Notes: generated by a model from the sequence alone, not told the origin. DNA of 7,225 bases from an uncultured Prevotellaceae bacterium (GCA_947306605.1 CAMZHB010000084.1:1-7225), one strand, 5' to 3'. Positions 1-7,143 are shown, counted from the stretch's first letter. Made by a program: numbers and translations.

Positions 1-1
1 C

Positions 2-424
2 CATTTCTCCTATCCGGCCGCTTTCTCGCAAAGCTACATCCAGCACCGCTCTGCAGGCAGCTTCCTGTTGGCGGCATCGGGCCAAGGACAGCACGGCACC
101 ATTCATGGCGAGCAGGAGATACATTTCAAGATGACGAACATCGGCATCGGTGCAGGCTACGGCTACAACTACGTCCCCTGGCGGCACTGGCTGTTACACA
201 TCTCCGCTCTGCCCACGTTCATCGTCTACAGCCACACCTCAATGAAATTAGGCGACACCCGCGTGCCCCTGCACTACCACTTCCCCGAGGCCATCATCAC
301 CGGTCGTGGAGCCGTGGTGCGCCAATGGGGCAACAAATTCTTCGGTATGTCAATGGTGTTCAAGAACCTCGCCGTGCATAACATCAAATGGCGTGTCCGC
401 GCCTTCTTCGGCCTGAGGTTTTAA
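2..424 (+). CDS. DUF4421-like outer-membrane beta-barrel protein, C-terminal part (5' end outside window)
   Basis: The frame is open from the window edge to TAA at 422-424, giving the last 140 residues of a longer protein. The visible part starts HFSYPAAFSQSYIQ and continues with RSAGSFLL. I recognise this as the conserved core of DUF4421 proteins, which are confined to Bacteroidota and usually 330-380 residues long, so roughly the last 40% is present. Alternating aromatic and polar residues (GIGAGYGYNYVPW, HWLLHISALP, FFGMSMVF) read as amphipathic beta strands. The chain ends on Phe after a Gly-Leu-Arg strand, as outer-membrane barrels typically do. The function of the family is unknown to me; location in the outer membrane is an inference. 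A TTG at 68 could be taken as a start, but coding similarity continues upstream of it, so the gene is truncated by the window and not short. The gene looks more GC-rich than the next one. Family assignment is from memory of the motif. Confidence 0.72.
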   Translation, partial: HFSYPAAFSQSYIQHRSAGSFLLAASGQGQHGTIHGEQEIHFKMTNIGIGAGYGYNYVPWRHWLLHISALPTFIVYSHTSMKLGDTRVPLHYHFPEAIITGRGAVVRQWGNKFFGMSMVFKNLAVHNIKWRVRAFFGLRF

Positions 425-482
425 AAGCAAGGCTTCCGTTCCATCACGCCACGCGCTAATTCCCCAGGATGGCAAATTAGAA

Positions 483-514
483 GCGGCGCCTCAAACTTTT
501 GAAACGCCGCCTTT
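483..514 (+). terminator. Possible terminator hairpin after the DUF4421-like gene
   Basis: GCGGCG (483-488) pairs with CGCCGC (505-510). After a 2x2 internal mismatch, TCAAA (491-495) pairs with TTTGA (498-502). The hairpin is followed only by CTTTGCTCTC, a weak T tract. It lies about 60 bases downstream of the stop codon at 422-424, where a terminator would be expected. The poor T tract keeps confidence modest. Confidence 0.4.
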
Positions 515-567
515 GCTCTCCGTAGTCCCACTTCAAAATCCCGAACTCCCGCCACTCGCTCCCCACC

Positions 568-595
568 TTAACATTTCCGTGTTAAAAGTGTTAAC
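568..595. promoter_or_regulatory. TTAACA/TGTTAA inverted repeat with a third half-site (possible operator)
   Basis: TTAACA (568-573) and TGTTAA (580-585) form a perfect 6-bp inverted repeat around the 6-base spacer TTTCCG. A further TGTTAA follows at 589-594, nine bases (about one helical turn) after the second copy. The group lies about 50 bases upstream of the -7 element of the restriction-modification gene. That is a plausible place for a regulator to bind. It could equally be a weak AT-rich hairpin or a common intergenic motif of the host. No protein in the window can be tied to it. Confidence 0.35.
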
Positions 596-643
596 GGCAA
601 CAGGAAATAGGAAAACAATGGCGCTTTCTCACCATTTTTATTG

Positions 644-651
644 TAAATTTG
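644..651 (+). promoter_or_regulatory. Bacteroidota -7 promoter element (TAnnTTTG) of the restriction-modification gene
   Basis: TAAATTTG at 644-651 matches the Bacteroidota primary sigma factor -7 consensus TAnnTTTG exactly. No good -33 TTTG is found at the usual 19-21 base spacing; the closest is TTTC at 625-628, which is too near. Transcription would start around 657-660, giving a leader of only about 20-25 bases before ATG at 681. This supports the upstream start and independent transcription of the gene. Confidence 0.5.
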
Positions 652-680
652 TAGAAGAATCAGACCACTGACATATTATA

Positions 681-3482
681 ATGATGATAGATAAACAAAT
701 GGGTGCTGCCGCGGCCGAATTTGCCAGACGCTGGAAGGGCCGTGGATATGAAAAAGGAGAATCACAGCTCTTTTGGACAGAATTGTTGACAGAGGTTTTC
801 TGTATTGAAAACCCGAGTAATTTCATTCGGTTTGAAGAACAAGTAAAAGTCGATGCAACCAACTTCATCGACGGCCATATTCCTTCAACACGTGTTCTGA
901 TAGAACAAAAAAGCATAGACAAAGATTTGCGCAAAGGCATTCTGCAGAGCGACGGCTCTTTGCTCAACCCCTTCCAACAAGCTCGCCGTTATGTGGTCAG
1001 TCTGCCGGTATCAGAACATCCACGGTGGATTGTCACCTGCAACTTCCGTGAGTTTCTTGTCTATGACATGGAGCAGCCCAATGGCGAACCCGAACAGATA
1101 CTTCTTGAGAATTTGGAGAAGGAGTATTACCGGCTACAATTCCTCGTTGACATCAAAAACGAACATATCTCGAAAGAGATGCAGGTGTCCATGCAGGCAG
1201 GCGAGATAGTTGGCAAGATATATGAGGCGTTGCTGAAACAATATGACGACGAATCTCCGGAAGCCCAACGGTGGCTCAACATCCTTTGCGTACGCATCGT
1301 GTTCTGTCTCTTTGCTGAGGATGCAGGTATCTTTGCTCACGACCAATTCCACGATTTCCTCGTGCGTTATGATGCCGAGGATATGCGACGGGCTTTGCAT
1401 GACCTCTTTGAAGTGCTGAATACTCCACAAGAAAAGCGCAGCAAATACTTGAAAGATGATCTCAAAGCTTTTCCTTATACTAATGGTGGGCTGTTTGAAG
1501 AAGAAATCGAAATACCCCAGTTTACCGAAGAACTGAAGCAGACGTTGCTTCAAAACGCCAGTCTGGACTTCGACTGGAGCGATATATCCCCGACCATCTT
1601 CGGTGCTGTCTTCGAGTCTACGTTGAATCCCGAGACCCGTCGCTCGGGTGGCATGCACTACACTTCCATTGAGAACATTCACAAGGTCATTGACCCGTTG
1701 TTCCTCAATGACCTTCGCAGGGAGCTTGACGGTATTCTGGAAGAAAAGGTAGAGAAAAAGCGCAACAGACAGTTGGACGCTTTCCAAGAGAAAATAGCTT
1801 CATTGACATTCCTTGATCCGGCCTGTGGCAGTGGCAACTTCTTGACCGAAACCTATCTTTCCTTGCGCCGGTTGGAGAACGAGGTCATCCGTGAACGCTA
1901 TCATGGCTACAAAATGTGGGGTGCAGCCTTCGACGATCCCATTAAGGTGAGCATCCGGCAATTCTACGGCATCGAGATTAACGACTTCGCCGTCGCTGTG
2001 GCCACCACTGCCCTGTGGATAAGTGAATCACAAATGCTGACGGAAACAGAGCGCATCATTCATCAGGACATTGATTTCTTACCATTGAAGTCGTATACCA
2101 ACATCGTTGAAGGCAATGCTCTGAGAGTTGATTGGGAAAGTGTCGTGCCTAAGGATAAGTTGAACTACATCTTCGGTAATCCGCCGTTTGTTGGTGCACG
2201 GTTAATGAAGGAAGACCAAAAGCAAGATGTTGTAAACATCTTTGGCTCAAAGTGGAAGAATGTGGGAAATTTAGACTATGTATGTTGCTGGTACAAGAAA
2301 GCCTGTGAAATGATGCTATCAACGAGGATACATGCAGCATTGGTTTCGACTAACAGCATTTGTCAGGGTGAACAAGTGGCAAACTTATGGAAACCATTAC
2401 AAGAAACGTTCGGTATTCAAATTGACTTTGCCCACCGTACCTTTCGTTGGGACAGCGAGGCATCACTCAAAGCCCATGTGCATTGCGTCATCATCGGCTT
2501 CTTATGCAATGATGACTTCCCCTCTAAGATAGGGGGGAGAGCGCGTCTTATCTTTGATAATGACAAAGTCATCGAGGCAAGTCATATCAATGCCTATTTG
2601 ATGGATGCTCCCGACGTGTTCATTGAAAGCAGGAACAAACCGCTGTGTGATGTGCCCGAAATTGGTATAGGTAACAAACCCATTGACGGCGGCAATTACT
2701 TGTTTGAAAAAGAGGAAAAGGAAGAATTTATCAAACTGGAACCAAAGTCGGCTGCCTATTTCAAGCCTTGGTTTGGTGCAGAGGAATTTATTCATCAAAA
2801 GCCACGCTATTGTCTATGGCTTGGTAATTGCTCGCCGGCAGAACTCAGGCAAATGCCACATTGTATGAGACGTATCGAAGCCGTTAGACAACTAAGATTG
2901 AACAGTAAAAGTGCCGGAACACGCAAACTGGCTGACTGTCCGACGCACTTTCATGTGGAGAACATGCCGAAAGGGAATTTTATTATTATACCAAGGGTAT
3001 CATCGGAACGTCGTCGTTATATTCCGATGGGATTTATGTCTCCGGAAGCTTTAGGTAGCGATGCTGTGCATCTAATCCCCGACGCGACGCTTTACCATTT
3101 CGGTGTGCTTGAGAGCAACGTCCACATGGCATGGATGCGTGCGGTTTGTGGTAGATTAGAAATGCGCTATCGTTATTCAAAAGATATTGTTTACAATAAC
3201 TTCCCATGGCCCATTCCCACGGAAGAACAGAAGAACAAAATAGAAGAAACTGCACAAGCCATCCTCGATGCCCGCGCCAAGTATCCTGACAGTAGTCTGG
3301 CCGACCTCTACGATGAACTGACTATGCCAGTAGAACTTCGCAAGGCGCATCAAGACAACGACCGCGCCGTGATGCAGGCCTATGGATTCGATGTAAAGAC
3401 AATGACCGAAAGCCAGTGTGTAGCCGAGTTGTTCAAGTTGTACCAAGAACTGACAAAATCCTCCGATTCTTCAAAAAAATGA
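681..3482 (+). CDS. MmeI-like (Type IIL) single-chain restriction endonuclease/adenine-N6 methyltransferase
   Basis: This 933-residue protein has the size and layout of MmeI (919 residues), in which one chain both cuts DNA and methylates it on adenine. Residues 1-160 form the nuclease domain: GESQLFW (26-32) and a PD-(D/E)XK site with D64, E75 and K77 (FID...IEQK), close to the D-X9-EXK of MmeI. Residues ~170-320 form a helical connector. The gamma-class methyltransferase follows: motif X region GGMHYTS (323-329), SAM-binding motif I DPACGSGNF (379-387), FYGIEIND (428-435) and catalytic motif IV NPPF (500-503). Residues ~630-840 are the target-recognition domain, ending in RYSKDIVYNNFPWP (831-844). 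A helical C-terminus (ILDARAKYPDSSLADLYDEL) completes the chain. All catalytic motifs look intact, so both activities are expected. No separate R, M or S gene is adjacent, which fits this class. ATG codons at 681 and 684 suit the upstream promoter; ATG at 699 is a possible alternative. There is no clear ribosome-binding site. Rows within about 2041-3240 are more AT-rich than the flanking coding sequence. The target sequence cannot be read from the protein alone. Confidence 0.9.
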   Translation: MMIDKQMGAAAAEFARRWKGRGYEKGESQLFWTELLTEVFCIENPSNFIRFEEQVKVDATNFIDGHIPSTRVLIEQKSIDKDLRKGILQSDGSLLNPFQQARRYVVSLPVSEHPRWIVTCNFREFLVYDMEQPNGEPEQILLENLEKEYYRLQFLVDIKNEHISKEMQVSMQAGEIVGKIYEALLKQYDDESPEAQRWLNILCVRIVFCLFAEDAGIFAHDQFHDFLVRYDAEDMRRALHDLFEVLNTPQEKRSKYLKDDLKAFPYTNGGLFEEEIEIPQFTEELKQTLLQNASLDFDWSDISPTIFGAVFESTLNPETRRSGGMHYTSIENIHKVIDPLFLNDLRRELDGILEEKVEKKRNRQLDAFQEKIASLTFLDPACGSGNFLTETYLSLRRLENEVIRERYHGYKMWGAAFDDPIKVSIRQFYGIEINDFAVAVATTALWISESQMLTETERIIHQDIDFLPLKSYTNIVEGNALRVDWESVVPKDKLNYIFGNPPFVGARLMKEDQKQDVVNIFGSKWKNVGNLDYVCCWYKKACEMMLSTRIHAALVSTNSICQGEQVANLWKPLQETFGIQIDFAHRTFRWDSEASLKAHVHCVIIGFLCNDDFPSKIGGRARLIFDNDKVIEASHINAYLMDAPDVFIESRNKPLCDVPEIGIGNKPIDGGNYLFEKEEKEEFIKLEPKSAAYFKPWFGAEEFIHQKPRYCLWLGNCSPAELRQMPHCMRRIEAVRQLRLNSKSAGTRKLADCPTHFHVENMPKGNFIIIPRVSSERRRYIPMGFMSPEALGSDAVHLIPDATLYHFGVLESNVHMAWMRAVCGRLEMRYRYSKDIVYNNFPWPIPTEEQKNKIEETAQAILDARAKYPDSSLADLYDELTMPVELRKAHQDNDRAVMQAYGFDVKTMTESQCVAELFKLYQELTKSSDSSKK
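2517..2537. repeat. Small C-run/G-run imperfect hairpin inside the restriction-modification gene
   Basis: CCCCT (2519-2523) pairs with AGGGG (2531-2535), extended by two T-G wobbles, around the loop CTAAGAT. The right arm contains a run of six G (2532-2537). It encodes FPSKIGGR at the junction after the methyltransferase strand VHCVIIGF, where length variation is easily tolerated. It may be a small palindromic element captured in the reading frame, or chance. Confidence 0.3.
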
Positions 3483-3517
3483 GGAAAAACTTGGTGGTAT
3501 GAAGAATATTTAGTTTA

Positions 3518-3545
3518 TTTGCAGTTTGGAAAGTCAATATCTTCG
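3518..3545 (+). promoter_or_regulatory. Weak candidate promoter for the DUF349 gene
   Basis: TTTG at 3518-3521 and TATCTTCG at 3538-3545 resemble the Bacteroidota -33 TTTG and -7 TAnnTTTG elements, with one mismatch in the -7. The spacer is 16 bases, shorter than the usual 19-21. The site lies 46 bases upstream of the ATG at 3592, in the 109-base gap after the restriction-modification gene. I see no convincing terminator in that gap, so read-through from upstream remains possible. Confidence 0.3.
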
Positions 3546-3591
3546 CCAAGGCGGGGGTGTGACGTGATTGATAATTATAAGTGTATTAAAC

Positions 3592-5832
3592 ATGGCAAAT
3601 GTTCCTATTGACCGTACGGACGAGGTTCTGGAGAACCCGACCGTAGAACAACCCGAGAATGTCGAGGCTCAGCCTGCGACGGAGGTTGAAGAATCCCAAG
3701 AAGTGGCCCAAACTGATGAGGCCGTTGTAGAACCTGTGGCAGAAGTGGCAGACGTTGAAACGGAAACCGCTGCAGAGGAAGAGCCTGCAACGGCTCCCGA
3801 AGCAGAGGCTGAACCAGCTCCGGAGCCCGAAACGCCGGCTGAAGACTCCGAAACGCCTTCTGAAGATCCCGAAACGCCTTCTGAAGATTCCGAAGCGCCT
3901 GCTGAAGAGCCTGAGGCGGCCGAGCCTGAACCTGAAGTTGAGGCTCCTGTCGATGAAGCTAAACCGGAAGAAGACGACGGTACACCTGCTCCTGTTGAAG
4001 AAGAACTTGAGGAGGTGGCTGCTGAACAGAAGGAAATAGCTGTTCCGGAAACGATGGAAGGCATCGTGGAGCGTCTGAAGACATTGGCAGAACATGTCGA
4101 GCAGAGTGATAAGACGGAATTGGATCTTCTGAAACAATCGTTCTACAAGTTACTGAAAGAATCGCGTGCTCAAGTGCAGGCGCAATTTGTGGCCGACGGG
4201 GGAGACCCTGCGGAATTCAAGTTGGAGCCGGAACCACTGGAGGAGGAATTCAAGAAATTTTTGGGTGAGGTCAAGGAGCAACGCGCCAAGATACTCGAGG
4301 CCGTAGAGCACCAGAAGGAAGTTAATCTGGAGAAGAAAAAGGCCATCATTGAAAAAATCAAAGAGCTGGCCACGACTCCCGAAGAAGCGAACAAGAATTA
4401 TGACGCTTTCCGCAAACTGCAGGAAGAATGGAAGGAAATCAAGCCCATTCCCCAATCGGCAGCCAACGAATTGTGGAAGCAGTTCCAATTTAATGTGGAG
4501 CAATTCTATGACCTGCTGAAGGAGAACAACGCTTTGCGTGACTATGACTTCAAGAAGAATCTTGAAGCAAAGACGCTGCTTTGTGAAGCCGCTGAGAAAC
4601 TGGTGGACGATCCGGACATTATTCATGCGTCATACCAGTTGCAGCAATTGCATCAGGAATTCCGTGAAATCGGTCCTGTTGCCAAGGATTTGCGTGAAGA
4701 GCTCTGGGCCCGTTTCAAAGCCGCTTCCACAGCCGTAAACAAGCGCCATGCGCAGTATTTCGAGGCATTGAAAGCCAAGGAAGAAGAGAATTTGGCCAAG
4801 AAGACCGCTTTGTGTGAAGAAATAGAAAACATAGAGACGGCCAACCTGCAGAACTACTCGGAGTGGGAGCAGATAACACAACGTATCATCGAAATTCAGA
4901 AGCAGTGGAAGGAAATAGGCCGTGCGACGAAGAAGATGAATACGAAAATCTTCGAGCGCTTCCGTGCCGCCTGCGACAACTTCTTTAGCAAGAAAGCCGA
5001 ACATTTCAAGGAGCAGAAACGTGTGTTTGCCGAAAATGCAGCCAAGAAAATCGCCCTTATTGAAAAGGCCGAGGCTTTGAAGGATAGCAAGGAGTGGACT
5101 TCCATAACGAACAAGTTGGTTCAACTGCAGAAGGAGTGGAGGGAAATTGGCCCCGTGGCACGCAAAGCTTCCAACTCCTTATGGGAACGTTTCAACGGTG
5201 CATGCAACTATTTCTTCGAGCAAAAGAAACAGGCTCTGGGCGATCAGCGTAAGGAAGAAACGGCAAACCTGACTGCCAAGAAGACTATCATTGAAAAGTT
5301 AGAGGCTATCGCCATTGAAGCCGGCGAGAATGCCGCTGAGAAGGTGAAAGCTCTCATGGACGAATGGAATGCCACAGGTCACGTGCCTTTCAAGGAAAAG
5401 GATAAGATTTATGCCAAGTACCGCGATGTGATTGACCGGCTCTTCAAAGAACTAGACCTTAGTTCACTGCGCCGTAACCGCGCTCCACGCAAAGGTGAAG
5501 GCCGTGGAACTTCGCGAAATGACAATGGTCAGCGCAATGCCGGTGCCGGCAACAGCCTGATGCGACAGTACGAGGCTAAGAAGGCAGAACTGGCAACCTA
5601 TGAGAACAATATCACGTTCTTGACGGCTCATTCCAAGAGCGGCAATGTACTCATCGACTCAATGAACAAGAAAATTGAAGACTTGAAGGCAGAACTGGCC
5701 GCTTTGGTAGAACGTATCAAGGCTCAGGAGGCTCCTGCTGAGGAAGCAGCCCCGCAAACGGCAGAAACTCCCGAGGCTCCGGTAACGGAAACTCCGGAAC
5801 CTGAGACCACGGAACCGACTGACGCCGAATAA
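3592..5832 (+). CDS. Protein with five DUF349 repeats, acidic disordered tails and coiled coil
   Basis: This 746-residue protein has no signal peptide or membrane segment, so it is probably cytoplasmic. Residues 1-150 are a low-complexity acidic Glu/Pro/Ala tail. Five DUF349 repeats follow, marked by the W-K-E-I-G-type turn at W280, F357, W439, W516 and W592, spaced 76-82 residues apart. Each is followed by an L-W-x-R-F-type helix (LW at 294-295, 371-372 and 530-531; IF 453-454; IY 606-607). Repeat 2 has Phe in place of the signature Trp. Residues 625-650 are a basic Arg/Gly-rich linker (RRNRAPRKGEGRG). Residues 656-712 are heptad-like helix, probably coiled coil. The last ~35 residues are again acidic and Thr/Pro/Glu-rich. 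The family is widespread in Bacteroidota and some other phyla; I know of no established biochemical function. The mix of charged tails and a basic linker suggests a scaffold or nucleic-acid-associated role, which is inference. The start is ATG 3592 (MANVPIDRTD); a TTG at 3568 would add eight unlikely hydrophobic residues. Confidence 0.88.
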   Translation: MANVPIDRTDEVLENPTVEQPENVEAQPATEVEESQEVAQTDEAVVEPVAEVADVETETAAEEEPATAPEAEAEPAPEPETPAEDSETPSEDPETPSEDSEAPAEEPEAAEPEPEVEAPVDEAKPEEDDGTPAPVEEELEEVAAEQKEIAVPETMEGIVERLKTLAEHVEQSDKTELDLLKQSFYKLLKESRAQVQAQFVADGGDPAEFKLEPEPLEEEFKKFLGEVKEQRAKILEAVEHQKEVNLEKKKAIIEKIKELATTPEEANKNYDAFRKLQEEWKEIKPIPQSAANELWKQFQFNVEQFYDLLKENNALRDYDFKKNLEAKTLLCEAAEKLVDDPDIIHASYQLQQLHQEFREIGPVAKDLREELWARFKAASTAVNKRHAQYFEALKAKEEENLAKKTALCEEIENIETANLQNYSEWEQITQRIIEIQKQWKEIGRATKKMNTKIFERFRAACDNFFSKKAEHFKEQKRVFAENAAKKIALIEKAEALKDSKEWTSITNKLVQLQKEWREIGPVARKASNSLWERFNGACNYFFEQKKQALGDQRKEETANLTAKKTIIEKLEAIAIEAGENAAEKVKALMDEWNATGHVPFKEKDKIYAKYRDVIDRLFKELDLSSLRRNRAPRKGEGRGTSRNDNGQRNAGAGNSLMRQYEAKKAELATYENNITFLTAHSKSGNVLIDSMNKKIEDLKAELAALVERIKAQEAPAEEAAPQTAETPEAPVTETPEPETTEPTDAE
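3829..3912 (+). repeat. Four in-frame 21-bp tandem repeats in the acidic tail of the DUF349 protein
   Basis: Four consecutive 21-base units encode ETPAEDS, ETPSEDP, ETPSEDS and EAPAEEP (residues 80-107). Units two and three differ at a single base, while the outer units are more diverged, which fits recent slippage or recombination in the middle. As the unit is seven codons, gain or loss of copies changes tail length without breaking the frame. Confidence 0.85.
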
Positions 5833-5848
5833 ATCGGAATAAGCAACA

Positions 5849-5880
5849 GAGGGGACACACCATGTACGGCGTGTCCCCTC
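5849..5880 (+). terminator. Strong hairpin downstream of the DUF349 gene, probable terminator
   Basis: GAGGGGACAC (5849-5858) pairs perfectly with GTGTCCCCTC (5871-5880). After one A-C mismatch the stem gains two more C-G pairs around the loop ATGTAC. It begins 16 bases after the TAA at 5830-5832. No T run follows (ACTATAATAT), so it is not a textbook intrinsic terminator. It could also serve as a 3'-end stabiliser, or as a leader structure for the gene starting 39 bases further on. Confidence 0.65.
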
Positions 5881-5919
5881 ACTATAATATCCAAGTAGGC
5901 ATATAGTATCAATTAGAGT

Positions 5920-7143
5920 ATGAATTATAAGTTGACGAATGCACTTTGTGTGGTGGCCATGCTTTTGGTGACGTTGAATCCTACGGCTAATGCCGAGGCT
6001 CCGAAGTATAAGAACCCGACAGGCAAACAACTGCCCATCCTGGCTTGGTTTTCCATACATCCTGACAGTGCCCAGACACCGGAACGCTATCGTGAATTGG
6101 CCGAAGCCGGATTTAACTTGTCATATTCCATGTTGAGTAAGGCCGAGAGCGTGGGAAAAGCATTGAATGCAAGCCGTGGAACGGGTGTCAAACTGATTGT
6201 TTCCTGTAATGAGTTGGCCAAAGAAACGGAGGCAACGGTTGAACGTTTCATGAACGACGGCCAAGTGGCCGGCTGGTTCCTTTGTGACGAACCTAAAGTT
6301 CCGAGATTTCAGGAGATGACTGAGTTGCGAGACCGTATATTGTCTGTCGATACGACCCACTTGCTCTACATGAATCTTTACCCCATTGATTTTCCTGCCG
6401 ACCGGCTCGGTGCACCGTCTTATCAGGACTATGCAGAGCAGTATGCGCGTGAACTGGCTCCCGGATTCCTTTCTTTTGACCATTATCCCGTTGTGGATTA
6501 TGGCAAAGGTGTCACACTGAAACCGCGTTACTACGAAAATCTTGAATTGATGCTTTCGTTGAGCCGCACATATGAGATGCCGTTTTGGGCCTTCGCGCTT
6601 ACCACTGCCCACGGGCCTTATCCTGTGCCCACACGTGAACATCTGCGTCTGCAGGTCTTCAGTAATTTGGCCTACGGGGCACAAGGCATCCAGTACATTA
6701 CTTATTGGCAACCGGGCAGGCAACGTTGGGACTTCCATAATGCGCCTATTGACGAGACAGGTCAGCGTACCAACGTCTGGTATCTGTTGCGTGACCTCAA
6801 TCGCGAGATTTTGGCGTTAAGTCCAGTCTTTTTGGGCGCCGAAGTCGTGGATGTGGCCCATACGGGAGTGGACATACCCGCAGGAACCCACCGTCTGTCG
6901 TCCTTGCCTTACCTGTTTGCCGGCTTGCAGTCCAGTGGTGAAGGCGTGCTGGTTTCACATTTGCGCAACGGAGCGAAGCACTATCTGATGATAGTCAACC
7001 GTGACGTCAACCGTGCCCAGCGTATTAGCCTTCGTGTTCACCATAGCGTGCAACGTGTCCTGCCTGATGGCACTACCAGTGCCGTTCCGAATCGCGCACA
7101 AACATTATCCCCTGGCGATTATTTGCTCTACACTTGGGAATGA
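5920..7143 (+). CDS. Secreted TIM-barrel glycoside-hydrolase-like protein
   Basis: This is a complete 407-residue protein. Residues 1-25 are a signal peptide: Lys4, the hydrophobic stretch LCVVAMLLVTL, and probable signal peptidase I cleavage after ANA (23-25). There is no lipobox cysteine, so it should be a soluble periplasmic or exported protein. The mature part reads as a (beta/alpha)8 barrel: LAWFSI (41-46), FNLSYS (65-70), KLIVSCNE (91-98), VAGWFLCDEP (116-125), LLYMNLYP (148-155), FLSFDHYP (183-190), PFWAFAL (221-227) and AYGAQGIQYITYW (251-263). The last ~100 residues look like a beta-sandwich. The DEP motif at the end of strand four (E124) is where many clan A glycosidases hold their acid/base. 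D187 and the aromatic cluster W263, W270 and F272 could line a sugar-binding cleft. I recall similar uncharacterised proteins in gut Bacteroides. No SusC/SusD pair, sulfatase or regulator lies beside it, so no substrate can be proposed. ATG 5920 is required for the signal peptide. No consensus promoter is seen in the 39 bases after the hairpin. Confidence 0.75.
   Translation: MNYKLTNALCVVAMLLVTLNPTANAEAPKYKNPTGKQLPILAWFSIHPDSAQTPERYRELAEAGFNLSYSMLSKAESVGKALNASRGTGVKLIVSCNELAKETEATVERFMNDGQVAGWFLCDEPKVPRFQEMTELRDRILSVDTTHLLYMNLYPIDFPADRLGAPSYQDYAEQYARELAPGFLSFDHYPVVDYGKGVTLKPRYYENLELMLSLSRTYEMPFWAFALTTAHGPYPVPTREHLRLQVFSNLAYGAQGIQYITYWQPGRQRWDFHNAPIDETGQRTNVWYLLRDLNREILALSPVFLGAEVVDVAHTGVDIPAGTHRLSSLPYLFAGLQSSGEGVLVSHLRNGAKHYLMIVNRDVNRAQRISLRVHHSVQRVLPDGTTSAVPNRAQTLSPGDYLLYTWE

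Noticed and set aside
1134..1787. Minus-strand ORF of 217 codons
   Set aside because: It lies wholly inside the restriction-modification gene, whose domains and motifs are continuous on the + strand. The antisense product shows no recognisable motif.
3473..3479. A7 run as a phase-variation tract
   Set aside because: It encodes the last two lysines next to the stop codon, so slippage would only alter the extreme C-terminus.
3568..3591. Upstream TTG start for the DUF349 protein
   Set aside because: It would add eight mostly hydrophobic residues with no support, whereas ATG at 3592 gives the polar N-terminus MANVPIDRTD.
3829..3912. CRISPR-like array
   Set aside because: The repeats are contiguous 21-bp units without spacers and are in frame within a coding region.
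3669..4064. Minus-strand ORF of 131 codons, rich in Ser/Gly/Ala, and the overlapping Arg/Phe-rich minus-strand ORF at 3586-4137
   Set aside because: Both are the reverse reading of the Glu/Pro/Ala repeat tail of the DUF349 gene. The low-complexity composition is explained by the sense strand and no family is recognised.
6121..6738. Minus-strand ORF of 205 codons
   Set aside because: It is antisense to the hydrolase-like gene, which has a signal peptide and barrel motifs. The reverse product has no recognisable features.
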